Source: Actinomycetota bacterium
GTDB taxonomy: Bacteria; Actinomycetota; Acidimicrobiia; Acidimicrobiales; Ilumatobacteraceae
DNA length: 64,000 bases
Direction: 5' to 3'
NCBI GenBank assembly: GCA_016700055.1
Contig: CP064997.1
Location: 2,232,001 to 2,296,000, forward strand
Shown here: piece after piece, positions 16,498 through 24,090 of the stretch
Position numbering within the stretch: position 1 is the first letter of the stretch
Layout: each line of letters opens with the position of its first letter
The notes under the pieces: model-generated
Told to the model about the DNA's origin: nothing
The model's database searches: none
What the model saw: only the letters and a program-made list of their open reading frames with translations
Made by a program: the position numbers and the translations under genes

Positions 16498-17049
16498 TCA
16501 GGCCACGAAGGGTGAGCGCGTCCACAGCTCGCCGGTGTCGTGGCGCCCGTCCGACACCGGTTCGCCGGTGAGGTTCACGACCTCGATCGGGCCGGGGAAG
16601 CCACGCAGCAGCATCGGCTCGTGCGGCTCGGCGTTGACCCCTTCGGGCAGTGCTTCCACCTGCGATGCCGGCAGCAACACCTCCCACTCGGTGGCGGCGT
16701 CGCACAGGCGTGCCGCGAGGTTCACCGCCGACCCGATGTAGTCGTCGCCCTCGAACAGCAAGGCATAGCCACTGGCGGCACCGACCCGCAGCGTCAACGG
16801 GTGACAGGGCTGAACGCAGGCCCGCCCGAGCTCGAGCGCGAACATCACCGCGTCGGACTGGTCGACGGCGACGACCATGCACCCGTCGCCGAGCCACTTC
16901 GCGATGCGCACCCCGCGCTCGGAGGCGACGTCGCGGGCGATCGCGCGGAAGGCCGACAGGATCCGACCGGCTGCATCGTCGCCGTTGACGGCGGTGTAGT
17001 CGGTGAATCCGGACAGGTCGACGAACACGAAGGTGCGGGGAACGCGCAT
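16498..17049 (-). CDS. Single-domain class III adenylate/guanylate cyclase-like protein
   Basis: A 183-residue protein consisting of little more than one cyclase homology domain. Metal-binding Asp11 (F-V-D-L-S-G-F-T) and Asp55 (W-L-G-D-G-C), a lysine at 51, and Asn110/Arg114 in G-S-A-V-N-L-A-A-R-L are all present, so activity is plausible. Cyclases of this fold work as dimers. The gene lies on the opposite strand between the ATPase and VWA genes, which normally form a pair. A short upstream extension is open to 17343, but it crosses the divergent VWA start, so the ATG at 17049 is used. Product nucleotide and regulator input are unknown. Confidence 0.8.
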   Translation of the reverse strand: MRVPRTFVFVDLSGFTDYTAVNGDDAAGRILSAFRAIARDVASERGVRIAKWLGDGCMVVAVDQSDAVMFALELGRACVQPCHPLTLRVGAASGYALLFEGDDYIGSAVNLAARLCDAATEWEVLLPASQVEALPEGVNAEPHEPMLLRGFPGPIEVVNLTGEPVSDGRHDTGELWTRSPFVA

Positions 17050-17137
17050 GGCAATCGTGCGCCAGGCTACGCCCGGACGCGCTGGCAGTCGCGGTTCATG
17101 GTGTGACGTACGGACCACCACTCGCCGTGAGCGGGGG

Positions 17138-17143
17138 TACCCT
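17138..17143 (+). promoter_or_regulatory. -10 element of the VWA gene
   Basis: TACCCT ends 6 nt before the ATG at 17150. It indicates that the VWA gene has its own leaderless promoter and does not depend on read-through from the ATPase gene, which would have to cross the reversed cyclase gene. Confidence 0.4.
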
Positions 17144-17149
17144 TCGCCG

Positions 17150-19174
17150 ATGGCCACCCGGTTCACGTATTCGCGCTGGGACGGCTCACAGCGCGGCTTC
17201 GACCTGGACGCCGACGCCCTGTTCGACGAGATCACCGACGACCTGCTGTACCACGGCGACGTCAACAACGCCCTGCGCAGGATGATGCAGAACGGTCTGC
17301 GTGACCGCAACGGCGAACAGTTGCAGGGGCTGCGCGAGATCATGGAGCAGCTCCGCCAGCAGCGGCGCGAGCGCCTGGAGCGCTCCGACCTCGGCGGCGT
17401 CTACCAGGAGATCGCCGACGAGCTCGGCGACATCGTCGACGAGGAGCGCCACGCCATCGAGAACGCCGTGCGCGACGCGGAGGCCTCCGGCGACGAGCGT
17501 CGCGCCGAGACCGCGCGCAGTGCCGCCGACGAGCGCAACTTCCGCCTCGACATGCTTCCCGACGACCTCGCCGGCAAGGTGCGTGAGCTGTCCGCGTACG
17601 ACTTCGAGTCCGCCGAGGCGCGCCAGCGGTTCGAGCAGCTGATGGACAAGTTGCGTGAGCAGCTGATGCAGCAGATGGTCGACCAGATGTCGTCGGCGAT
17701 GCAGAACATGTCCGCGCAGGACATGCAGCGGATGAAGGACATGCTCGCCGCGCTGAACGAGATGCTCGAGCGCCGCGCCCGCGGCGACGACCCGGGCTTC
17801 GAGCAGTTCATGGAGCAGTACGGCGACTTCTTCCCCGAAGATCCGCAGTCACTCGACGAGCTGCTGGAGCTGATCGCGCAGCGCATGGCAGCCATGCAGG
17901 CGATGCTCAACTCGATGAGTCCCGAGCAGCGGGCCCAGCTGCAGCAGCTCTCCGACCAGTTGCTCGAGGACATGGATCTGCGCTGGCAGATGGACCAGCT
18001 CGGCCAGAACCTGCAGCAGCTGTTCCCGCAGATGAGCTGGAACCGCAGCTACGACTTCGAGGGCCAAGACCCGATGGGTTTCGCCCAGGCGATGCAGACC
18101 ATGCAGGAGCTCGGTGAGCTCGACCAGCTCGAGAACCTGCTGCGTCACGCGACGACCCCCGGACAGCTCGCCGAGGCCGACATGGACCGCGTTCGCGATC
18201 TGCTCGGCGACGACGCCGCCCGGTCGCTCGAGCGTCTCGCCGAGCTCACGAAGATGCTCGAAGAGGCCGGCCTGATCGAGCAGAAGGAGGGCCGGCTGGA
18301 GCTCACGCCGAAGGGGTTGCGCAAGATCGGCTCGAACGCGCTGCGCGACCTGTTCAGCAAGTTGTCCAAGGACAAGCTCGGCCAGCACGAGATGGACCGC
18401 CTCGGCCACGGGCACGAGCGCACTTACGAGACCAAGCACTACGAGTACGGCGACCCGTTCAACCTCGACCTGCACCGCACCATTCGCAACGCGCTGCACC
18501 GCCAGGGTGCCGGAACGCCGGTGCAGCTCTCACCCGACGACTTCGAGGTCGAACGCACCGAGCACCTCACCCGCTCGTCGACGGTGCTGATGCTCGACCT
18601 GTCGCTGTCGATGCCGATGCGCGACAACTTCCTGCCCGCCAAGAAGGTGGCGATGGCCCTGCACTCGCTGATCACGTCGCAGTTCCCGCGCGACTACATG
18701 GGCATCGTCGGCTTCTCCGAGACCGCGCGCATCCTCACCGCGGAACAGCTTCCGGAGGTGTCGTGGGACTTCGTCTACGGCACGAACATGCAGCACGGCC
18801 TGCTGCTCGCACGTCAGCTGCTGGCGCGCCAGAGCGGGACGAAGCAGATCATCATGATCACCGACGGCGAGCCGACCGCTCACATCTCCGGTGACGGCGA
18901 CGTGTTCTTCCACTACCCGCCGGTGCCCGAGACGATCGAGGCCACGCTGCGCGAGGTGGTCCGCTGCACCCGCGACGGCATCCGGATCAACACGTTCATG
19001 CTCGACGCCAACGGCTACCTGCAGGACTTCGTCGAGCGGCTCACCTCGATCAACCGCGGCCGGGCGTTCTTCACCACCCCCGAGACGCTCGGCGACTACG
19101 TGCTCGTCGACTTCATCGAGCACAAGCGCCAGCTCGCCCGCGGGCGCGCCGCCCGCCCCCGCCGAGCCGGCTGA
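17150..19174 (+). CDS. VWA-domain protein, partner of the chelatase/MoxR-like ATPase
   Basis: A 674-residue soluble protein. The first 390 residues are charged, Gln/Met-rich and strongly helical (for example Q-L-M-Q-Q-M-V-D-Q-M at about 170-180), suggesting a coiled scaffold. The C-terminal third is a von Willebrand A domain with a complete MIDAS start, D-L-S-L-S (about residue 483), and later T-D-G-E-P-T. In magnesium chelatases and MoxR systems the VWA protein binds the substrate through a metal ion while the AAA+ ring remodels it. The size matches my memory of Rv0959 of Mycobacterium tuberculosis, which pairs with Rv0958. The substrate is unknown. Confidence 0.86.
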   Translation: MATRFTYSRWDGSQRGFDLDADALFDEITDDLLYHGDVNNALRRMMQNGLRDRNGEQLQGLREIMEQLRQQRRERLERSDLGGVYQEIADELGDIVDEERHAIENAVRDAEASGDERRAETARSAADERNFRLDMLPDDLAGKVRELSAYDFESAEARQRFEQLMDKLREQLMQQMVDQMSSAMQNMSAQDMQRMKDMLAALNEMLERRARGDDPGFEQFMEQYGDFFPEDPQSLDELLELIAQRMAAMQAMLNSMSPEQRAQLQQLSDQLLEDMDLRWQMDQLGQNLQQLFPQMSWNRSYDFEGQDPMGFAQAMQTMQELGELDQLENLLRHATTPGQLAEADMDRVRDLLGDDAARSLERLAELTKMLEEAGLIEQKEGRLELTPKGLRKIGSNALRDLFSKLSKDKLGQHEMDRLGHGHERTYETKHYEYGDPFNLDLHRTIRNALHRQGAGTPVQLSPDDFEVERTEHLTRSSTVLMLDLSLSMPMRDNFLPAKKVAMALHSLITSQFPRDYMGIVGFSETARILTAEQLPEVSWDFVYGTNMQHGLLLARQLLARQSGTKQIIMITDGEPTAHISGDGDVFFHYPPVPETIEATLREVVRCTRDGIRINTFMLDANGYLQDFVERLTSINRGRAFFTTPETLGDYVLVDFIEHKRQLARGRAARPRRAG

Positions 19175-19193
19175 CGCGCGGCACCATCTCGGT

Positions 19194-20342
19194 CTAGCCG
19201 AGGGCGGGGTGCTGGTGGGCGAAGATCCCGGCCGGGTTCTCCCACCCTGGCACCGCCCACACCCGGAGCATCCACGCCGTTTCCGGGTCGAGCTCGCCAC
19301 CGACCAGCTCGCAGTCCACTCCGGTGACCGCGGCGTCGAGGGGCAGATGCAGCTCCGGCCGGCCACCGCCCGCGACGACCGTGCAGGTGCCGGCGTGGGG
19401 GTGCCAGATGTCGTCGCCGCCGGTGAAGCCCTCCGGCGCTTCGCCGTCGTCGGGCCACAGCGCGTACTCCACGCCGACGACCGCGGCACCGGGCGAGTCG
19501 CTCGCGTAGACGAGGCCGAGCGGACGGTCGATCGCGAACGTGCCGGGACGCCCCGAGGCCTGCGGGGGCACGGCCAAGAGGCCGTCGAGCGCAGTGTCGA
19601 CTCCGACCCGTGACCAGCCGGCCTCCAGCGCGTCGGCGAGCGTGGGCAGGGACAACGCCAGATCTCGCACCTCGACGAGCTCCCCGCCCAGCACGGCTCG
19701 CTCGTCGGCGGTCAACGTCGAAAGCGGAACGCCGGCGACGGTGGTGTCGTGGGTGTGATCGCCGGTGATCAACCCGCCGGCGGCGTCTTGCACCCACGAG
19801 CCGGCGGCCAGGCCGGGCACGGCGGCGACGGCGACGGCGAGCGGGGCCAGGTTGGCGATGTGCCATCCGCGAGGGCCGAGGACCTTGCCGGAGGTGAACA
19901 AGCCGGCGGCGGCGATCGTGCCGGTGACGAGCTGGGTGGCCACGAGCACGAGCTCGAGGCCGCTCGGGCTCGGCGCGGTGGCGTCGTAGGGACCGAAGGG
20001 ATAGCCGACCGTGCGTGTGAACGACAGGGTGGCCGCGCCGAGGGTCGACACCAGCAACGCCGCCCACATCGCCCACCTCCGGTCGGTGACGACGACGGCC
20101 AGGCCGAGCACCAGCGAGACGATGCCGGCGACCGCCAGCGCGAACCCTTCGAGCTTCCACCCGACACCTCGCCCCGCCGCCACCAGCAGGTGCATCGACC
20201 CGGTGAAGACGAGCAGGCCGGCGAGCACACCACGCCCGGAGACGAGGCGCGCGGCAGGCTCACCACGCGGCGCGGGAGTGGGCTGCGCGGACGGGGTCGT
20301 CGTCTCGGGTCCGCTGGTGAGGGCGCTCATCCGGAGGCTCAT
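19194..20342 (-). CDS. Membrane protein of unknown function with extracellular C-terminal domain
   Basis: I do not recognise the family. The 382-residue product has a Pro/Thr-rich N-terminus, then about five helices between residues 35 and 185. A soluble domain of about 190 residues follows, in which histidines and tryptophans cluster: G-D-H-T-H-D, D-D-I-W-H-P-H-A-G-T-C, W-A-V-P-G-W-E-N-P and a terminal F-A-H-Q-H-P. Such spacing could suit metal binding, but this is inference. A second Met at 20330 is an alternative start. It is divergent from the acyl-CoA dehydrogenase, and its likely -10 (TAACTT, minus strand, 20383-20388) overlaps one of two palindromic operators. Confidence 0.7.
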   Translation of the reverse strand: MSLRMSALTSGPETTTPSAQPTPAPRGEPAARLVSGRGVLAGLLVFTGSMHLLVAAGRGVGWKLEGFALAVAGIVSLVLGLAVVVTDRRWAMWAALLVSTLGAATLSFTRTVGYPFGPYDATAPSPSGLELVLVATQLVTGTIAAAGLFTSGKVLGPRGWHIANLAPLAVAVAAVPGLAAGSWVQDAAGGLITGDHTHDTTVAGVPLSTLTADERAVLGGELVEVRDLALSLPTLADALEAGWSRVGVDTALDGLLAVPPQASGRPGTFAIDRPLGLVYASDSPGAAVVGVEYALWPDDGEAPEGFTGGDDIWHPHAGTCTVVAGGGRPELHLPLDAAVTGVDCELVGGELDPETAWMLRVWAVPGWENPAGIFAHQHPALG

Positions 20343-20384
20343 GCTGGCACCTGCCGCGGCGGGGGACCAGGCACGGAAGGCGAA

Positions 20385-20423
20385 GTTACCGAGGGGTAGC
20401 CACGGCGGTTACCGCTTGGTAAC
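20385..20423. promoter_or_regulatory. Paired 16-bp palindromic operators overlapping divergent -10 elements
   Basis: Two inverted repeats of the form GTTACC-N4-GGTARC lie at 20385-20400 (right arm GGTAGC) and 20408-20423 (perfect, right arm GGTAAC), 23 bp centre to centre. The outer arm of each runs into TAACTT: plus strand 20420-20425, 7 nt before the dehydrogenase ATG, and minus strand 20383-20388, toward the membrane protein. One regulator, probably a TetR-type dimer, could shut both genes. The repeats are seen; the regulator is not in this window. Confidence 0.65.
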
Positions 20424-20432
20424 TTGGAGCAC

Positions 20433-21647
20433 ATGGCAGACTTCTCGCTTCAGCTCAACGAAGACCAGCTGCAGATCCAGAAGTGGGTGCACGACTTCGC
20501 GGAAGGCGTCATCCGCCCCGCCGCCCACGAGTGGGACGAGCGGGAGGAGTTCCCCTGGCCCGTGGTCGAGGAGGCAGCGAAGATCGGCCTGTACGGCGTC
20601 GACTTCTTGCTCAACGCGATGAGCGACCCGAACGGGTTGACCTTGCCCGTCGCGATCGAGGAGCTCTTCTGGGGTGACGCCGGCATCGGCATGGCGATCA
20701 TGGGCTCGGCCCTCGCCGCCGCCGGCATCAGCGGTAACGGCACGCCCGAGCAGGTGATGGAGTGGGTGCCGCAGTGCTACGGGACACCCGACGACGTCAA
20801 GCTCGGCGCGTTCTGCGTGAGCGAGCCCGACGCGGGCAGCGACGTCAGCAGCCTGCGCACCCGTGCGGTTTACGACGAGGCCACCGACGAGTGGGTGCTG
20901 AACGGCACGAAGGCGTGGATCACGAACGGCGGCATCGCCAACGTGCACGTCGTCGTCGCCGCCGTCGACCCGGAGCTGAAGGGTCGCGGCCAGGCGAGCT
21001 TCGTCGTTCCCGGCGGCACGAAGGGCCTGTGGCAGGGGCAGAAGTACCTGAAGCACGGCATCCGCGCCAGCCACACCGCCGAGGTCGTGCTCGACGACGT
21101 GCGCGTGCCGGGTCGCTGCCTGCTCGGGGGCAAGGAGAAGCTCGACGCCAAGCTGGCCCGGGCCAAGGAGATGGGCTCGACCGGTGCCAAGCAGCCCGCG
21201 ATGTCCACCTTCGAGGCAACTCGCCCGGCCGTCGGTGCCCAGGCGCTCGGCATCGCCCGGGCCGCCTACGAGTACGCGCTCGACTACGCGAAGGAGCGCC
21301 ACGCGTTCGCCAAGCCGATCATCATGAACCAGGCGATCGCCTTCAAGTTGGCCAACATGATCACCGAGATCGACGCCGCTCGCCTGCTCATCTGGCGGGC
21401 CGCGTGGCTGGCCAAGAACGGCGGCTACAAGAACGCCGAAGGCTCGATGAGCAAGTACAAGGCCAGCGAGGTGGCGGTGTGGGTGACCGAAGAGGCGATC
21501 CAGATCCTCGGCGGCTACGGCTACACGCGTGAGTACCCGGTGGAGCGCTGGCACCGCGACGCGAAGATCCACACGATCTTCGAAGGCACCAGCGAGATCC
21601 AGCAGCTCGTCATCGCCCGCGCGATCTCCGGCCTGCGCATCGAGTGA
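20433..21647 (+). CDS. Acyl-CoA dehydrogenase
   Basis: A 404-residue flavoenzyme that introduces a trans-2 double bond into acyl-CoA, feeding electrons to ETF. The domain order is complete: N-terminal helices, a middle beta domain with F-C-V-S-E-P-D-A-G-S-D and W-I-T-N-G, and the C-terminal helical domain with I-L-G-G-Y-G-Y and I-F-E-G-T-S-E-I-Q, where the conserved Glu is placed for catalysis in many family members. Acyl specificity cannot be read. The ATG at 20433 is preferred over the TTG at 20424 because a -10 lies 7 nt before it, giving a leaderless transcript with the operator over the -10. Confidence 0.92.
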   Translation: MADFSLQLNEDQLQIQKWVHDFAEGVIRPAAHEWDEREEFPWPVVEEAAKIGLYGVDFLLNAMSDPNGLTLPVAIEELFWGDAGIGMAIMGSALAAAGISGNGTPEQVMEWVPQCYGTPDDVKLGAFCVSEPDAGSDVSSLRTRAVYDEATDEWVLNGTKAWITNGGIANVHVVVAAVDPELKGRGQASFVVPGGTKGLWQGQKYLKHGIRASHTAEVVLDDVRVPGRCLLGGKEKLDAKLARAKEMGSTGAKQPAMSTFEATRPAVGAQALGIARAAYEYALDYAKERHAFAKPIIMNQAIAFKLANMITEIDAARLLIWRAAWLAKNGGYKNAEGSMSKYKASEVAVWVTEEAIQILGGYGYTREYPVERWHRDAKIHTIFEGTSEIQQLVIARAISGLRIE

Positions 21648-21657
21648 CTTCGACGTA

Positions 21658-21797
21658 GCGGCGCCCCGGCCGTCGGTACGGCCAGCGGCCGTCGGTACGG
21701 CGTGCGGCCGTCGGTACGGCCTGAAGTGCGATATGTCAGAGCACCCGTCTGTATTGAGATATCGCACTTCCATCGACGGAGCACGTGACCGAGGGCG
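21658..21797. repeat. Dispersed intergenic repeat, copy A (tandem 19-mers plus 55-bp hairpin core)
   Basis: Three tandem units of 19, 19 and 17 bp beginning GGCCGTCGGTACGGC (21668-21722) precede a 55-bp core at 21723-21777 identical to copy B at 23051-23105. In the core, GAAGTGCGATAT (21723-21734) pairs perfectly with ATATCGCACTTC (21759-21770) around a 24-nt AT-rich loop. A further 20 bp after the core (with GGAGCACGTGA) and the GCGGCGCCCC stretch before the 19-mers also recur at copy B. Confidence 0.9.
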
Positions 21798-21860
21798 TCA
21801 GCGCCGGTGTCGTGGCGCGTATCCGGCGTCGTGCGACCCGCCGAGCGTACGCTGGCTGAC

Positions 21861-22949
21861 ATGACGAATCTGCCTCCTCCAGCGCCGCCGCCCGTGCCAC
21901 CGCGCAAGCCGTTCTGGAAGAGGTGGTGGGTGATCGCGATCGCCGCGATCGTCGTAATCGGGGTCATCTCCACCGTGGCCGGCGGCGGCAACACCGACGA
22001 CGACGGTGACGGCGGGGCGGGCACGACCGAGGTTAACGACACCGACGCACCCGACACCGACGCACCCGACACCGAGCCGCCGGCGACCGAGCCGCCGGAG
22101 ACGGAACCGCCGGAGACGGAACCGCCGGAGACCGAGCCGCCACCTCCTCCGGCGGATCCGGTGATCGGTGACACGATCGACATCGGTGACGGCGCGATAG
22201 CACGGGTGAACTCGGTGACGCCGAACGCACCGCCGTTGAGCGACTTCATCACCCCGGACCCAGGCACGACGTTCACACGGATCGCCGTCGAGCTGTGCGC
22301 CGGGTCGGAGGTGCTTCCAGCGAACCCGCTCTACTTCTCCGGGTCGCTCGACGACAACACAGCCGCCGACGCCGCGCTCGGCGGTCAGGCGTTCGAGACG
22401 TTCGGTGTCGCACCGGGAGGCTGCACCGGTGGGACGATTGATCTGACCGTTCCCGATGGGCGCACGCTGGCGTCGGTGATCTTCACCGACGCCATCTTCC
22501 GCGAAGTCGGGCGTTGGTCGACCGCTTCGACCGTCCCAGTCGCTGGCCCGTTGGCGCCGACGCAGCCGCCGGTCAGCGCCGGGCCCGGTGAGGTCGTCAC
22601 GATCGCCGACGGCGGCACCGCAGCCGTGCGGTCCGTGACCGGCAACGCCGCGCCACGCAACGACTTCGTCGACGTCGCCGACGGAAACCAGCTCGTCGAG
22701 ATCGACGTCGAGCTGTGCGCCGGATCCGCGCCGCTGTCGGTGAACCCGTTGTACTGGGTGGTGACCGACGCGTCGAACGTCAGCTACGGCGCCGAGCTCG
22801 GGGGTCAGACGCTGACGACGATCGAACTTGCCGCAGGGAACTGCACCGCAGGTGTGGTCGTGTTCCAGATGCCTGTGGCATCAACTCCGGCGTATGCGGT
22901 GCTGACCGACACCGGCTTCGACGAGATCGGCCGCTGGCGCACCGCCTGA
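21861..22949 (+). CDS. Membrane-anchored surface protein with two homologous domains (DUF4352-like)
   Basis: A 362-residue protein with a proline-rich N-terminal tail, one helix (about residues 21-37) and a long outside linker. The linker is built from D-T-D-A-P and E-P-P-E-T repeats (about 50-100). Two copies of a domain of about 120 residues follow, each with G-x-x-x-x-I-x-D-G-x-x-A-x-V-x-S-V and a central V-E-L-C-A-G-S. The domains look like immunoglobulin-type beta sandwiches of the DUF4352 sort; each has a Cys pair that could form a disulfide. The role is unknown. Leaderless start: TACGCT at 21848-21853, 7 nt before ATG. The gene is bracketed by the two hairpin repeats. Confidence 0.75.
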   Translation: MTNLPPPAPPPVPPRKPFWKRWWVIAIAAIVVIGVISTVAGGGNTDDDGDGGAGTTEVNDTDAPDTDAPDTEPPATEPPETEPPETEPPETEPPPPPADPVIGDTIDIGDGAIARVNSVTPNAPPLSDFITPDPGTTFTRIAVELCAGSEVLPANPLYFSGSLDDNTAADAALGGQAFETFGVAPGGCTGGTIDLTVPDGRTLASVIFTDAIFREVGRWSTASTVPVAGPLAPTQPPVSAGPGEVVTIADGGTAAVRSVTGNAAPRNDFVDVADGNQLVEIDVELCAGSAPLSVNPLYWVVTDASNVSYGAELGGQTLTTIELAAGNCTAGVVVFQMPVASTPAYAVLTDTGFDEIGRWRTA

Positions 22950-23024
22950 ACCGAACCTGCCGAAGCTCACGGCGATTCTGCGCATCGAGTGGCTCAGGCG
23001 TAACGGCGCCACCGCGCGCCCGCC

Positions 23025-23126
23025 GCGGCGCCCCGGCCGTCGGTGCCGTGGAAGTGCGATATGTCAGAGCACCCGTCTGTATTGAGATATCGCACTTCCA
23101 TCGACTGGAGCACGTGAACGAGGGCG
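23025..23126. repeat. Dispersed intergenic repeat, copy B
   Basis: The core at 23051-23105 is identical over 55 bp to copy A, with the same 12-bp stem arms (23051-23062 and 23087-23098). Upstream, 23025-23044 matches copy A's 21658-21677, but only one partial 19-mer is present. Downstream, 23106-23126 matches copy A apart from one inserted base and one substitution. CTGCGCATCGAGTG at 22979-22992 also equals the last codons of the acyl-CoA dehydrogenase gene before copy A, hinting at a duplicated segment. Confidence 0.9.
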
Positions 23127-23200
23127 CCGGATTGGCCCTACACCTGCCTGCGGACGGAGAATCGCGCATCGAGTCGTCCACCAACGGAAGGAGTCGAGGC

Positions 23201-24034
23201 ATGTCTGAGAATCGTCGCAAGCGCACGGTGTTCATCACCGGGGCGGCCGGTGGTCTTGGCCGCTCGTCCACCGAGCTGCTCGTGAAGAAGGGCTGGACGG
23301 TCTTTGCCGGGGACTTCGACCAGGCCGCGCTGCGTCGCCTGACGAAGGCCGTCGACGTCGTGCCGGTCGCCGTCGACGTGACCGACCAGGCCAGCGTCAA
23401 CCGCGCTGTGGCCAAGGTCGGCAAGCTCACTAAGGGGCTGGACGGCATCGTCAACTTCGCCGGGATCCTCACCATCGGATCGATGATCGAGCTTCCCGAG
23501 GACACGCTGCGGCGCATCTTCGACGTCAACGTGTTCGGCACCTACCGGGTGAACCAGGCGTTCTTCCCGCTGCTGAAGGCGCGCAAGGGGCGGATCGTGA
23601 ACATCAGCTCGGAGACCGGCTGGCAGAGCGGCGCCCCCTTCAACGGCGCCTACGCGATGACCAAGCACGCGATCGAGGCGTACTCGGACTCGCTGCGGCG
23701 GGAGCTGGCGCTGCTCGACATGCACGTGGTGAAGATCCAGCCCGGCCCGTTCCGCACGGAGATGACCGCCTCGATCGGTCCCAACTTCGACCGCGCCGCA
23801 GACCAGTCGCAGCTGTTCGGCAAGGTGCTGCGCAAGATGCGCGGTGCGGCCGTCCGCGAGGGCGAGCACTCGAGCGACCCGGAGATCCTCGCCGAGGCCG
23901 TGCTGAAGGCCCTGACCGCGAAGCGGCCCGGCCCGTCCTACAGCGTCCGCCCGGCCAGGGAACGGGCGCTGATGGAGTACCTGCCCACCCCGGTCGTCGA
24001 CCGAGTGATGCTGGAGTTCTTGAAGCGGATGTGA
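23201..24034 (+). CDS. Short-chain dehydrogenase/reductase (SDR)
   Basis: A 277-residue NAD(P)-dependent oxidoreductase of the classical SDR family. Cofactor loop T-G-A-A-G-G-L-G spans residues 13-20. N-F-A-G at 85-88 replaces the common N-N-A-G, and the catalytic set is Ser137, Tyr151 and Lys155 (Y-A-M-T-K). The C-terminal helices after residue 250 suggest a membrane-near or lipid substrate, but this is weak. A clear Shine-Dalgarno AAGGAG at 23188-23193, 7 nt before the ATG, sets the start. The stop overlaps a GTG at 24031, but I place the gdhA start further on. Confidence 0.88.
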   Translation: MSENRRKRTVFITGAAGGLGRSSTELLVKKGWTVFAGDFDQAALRRLTKAVDVVPVAVDVTDQASVNRAVAKVGKLTKGLDGIVNFAGILTIGSMIELPEDTLRRIFDVNVFGTYRVNQAFFPLLKARKGRIVNISSETGWQSGAPFNGAYAMTKHAIEAYSDSLRRELALLDMHVVKIQPGPFRTEMTASIGPNFDRAADQSQLFGKVLRKMRGAAVREGEHSSDPEILAEAVLKALTAKRPGPSYSVRPARERALMEYLPTPVVDRVMLEFLKRM

Positions 24035-24090
24035 GCATGCCCGGCCGGCGGTCTTGGGTGCCGGCCGCCTCGTTTGACATCCTCAGGCCC

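Noticed and set aside
15072..19174. Magnesium chelatase for chlorophyll synthesis
   Set aside because: Only the AAA+ and VWA parts are present and no pigment genes are near; this pair is widespread in non-photosynthetic actinobacteria.
21668..21722. Three tandem 19-bp units considered as a CRISPR array
   Set aside because: Units are contiguous with no unique spacers, and no cas gene is present.
24031..24090. GTG start giving gdhA 20 extra residues
   Set aside because: Homology with known enzymes begins at the later ATG; the GTG overlap with the SDR stop is tempting but the extra residues are unlike the family.
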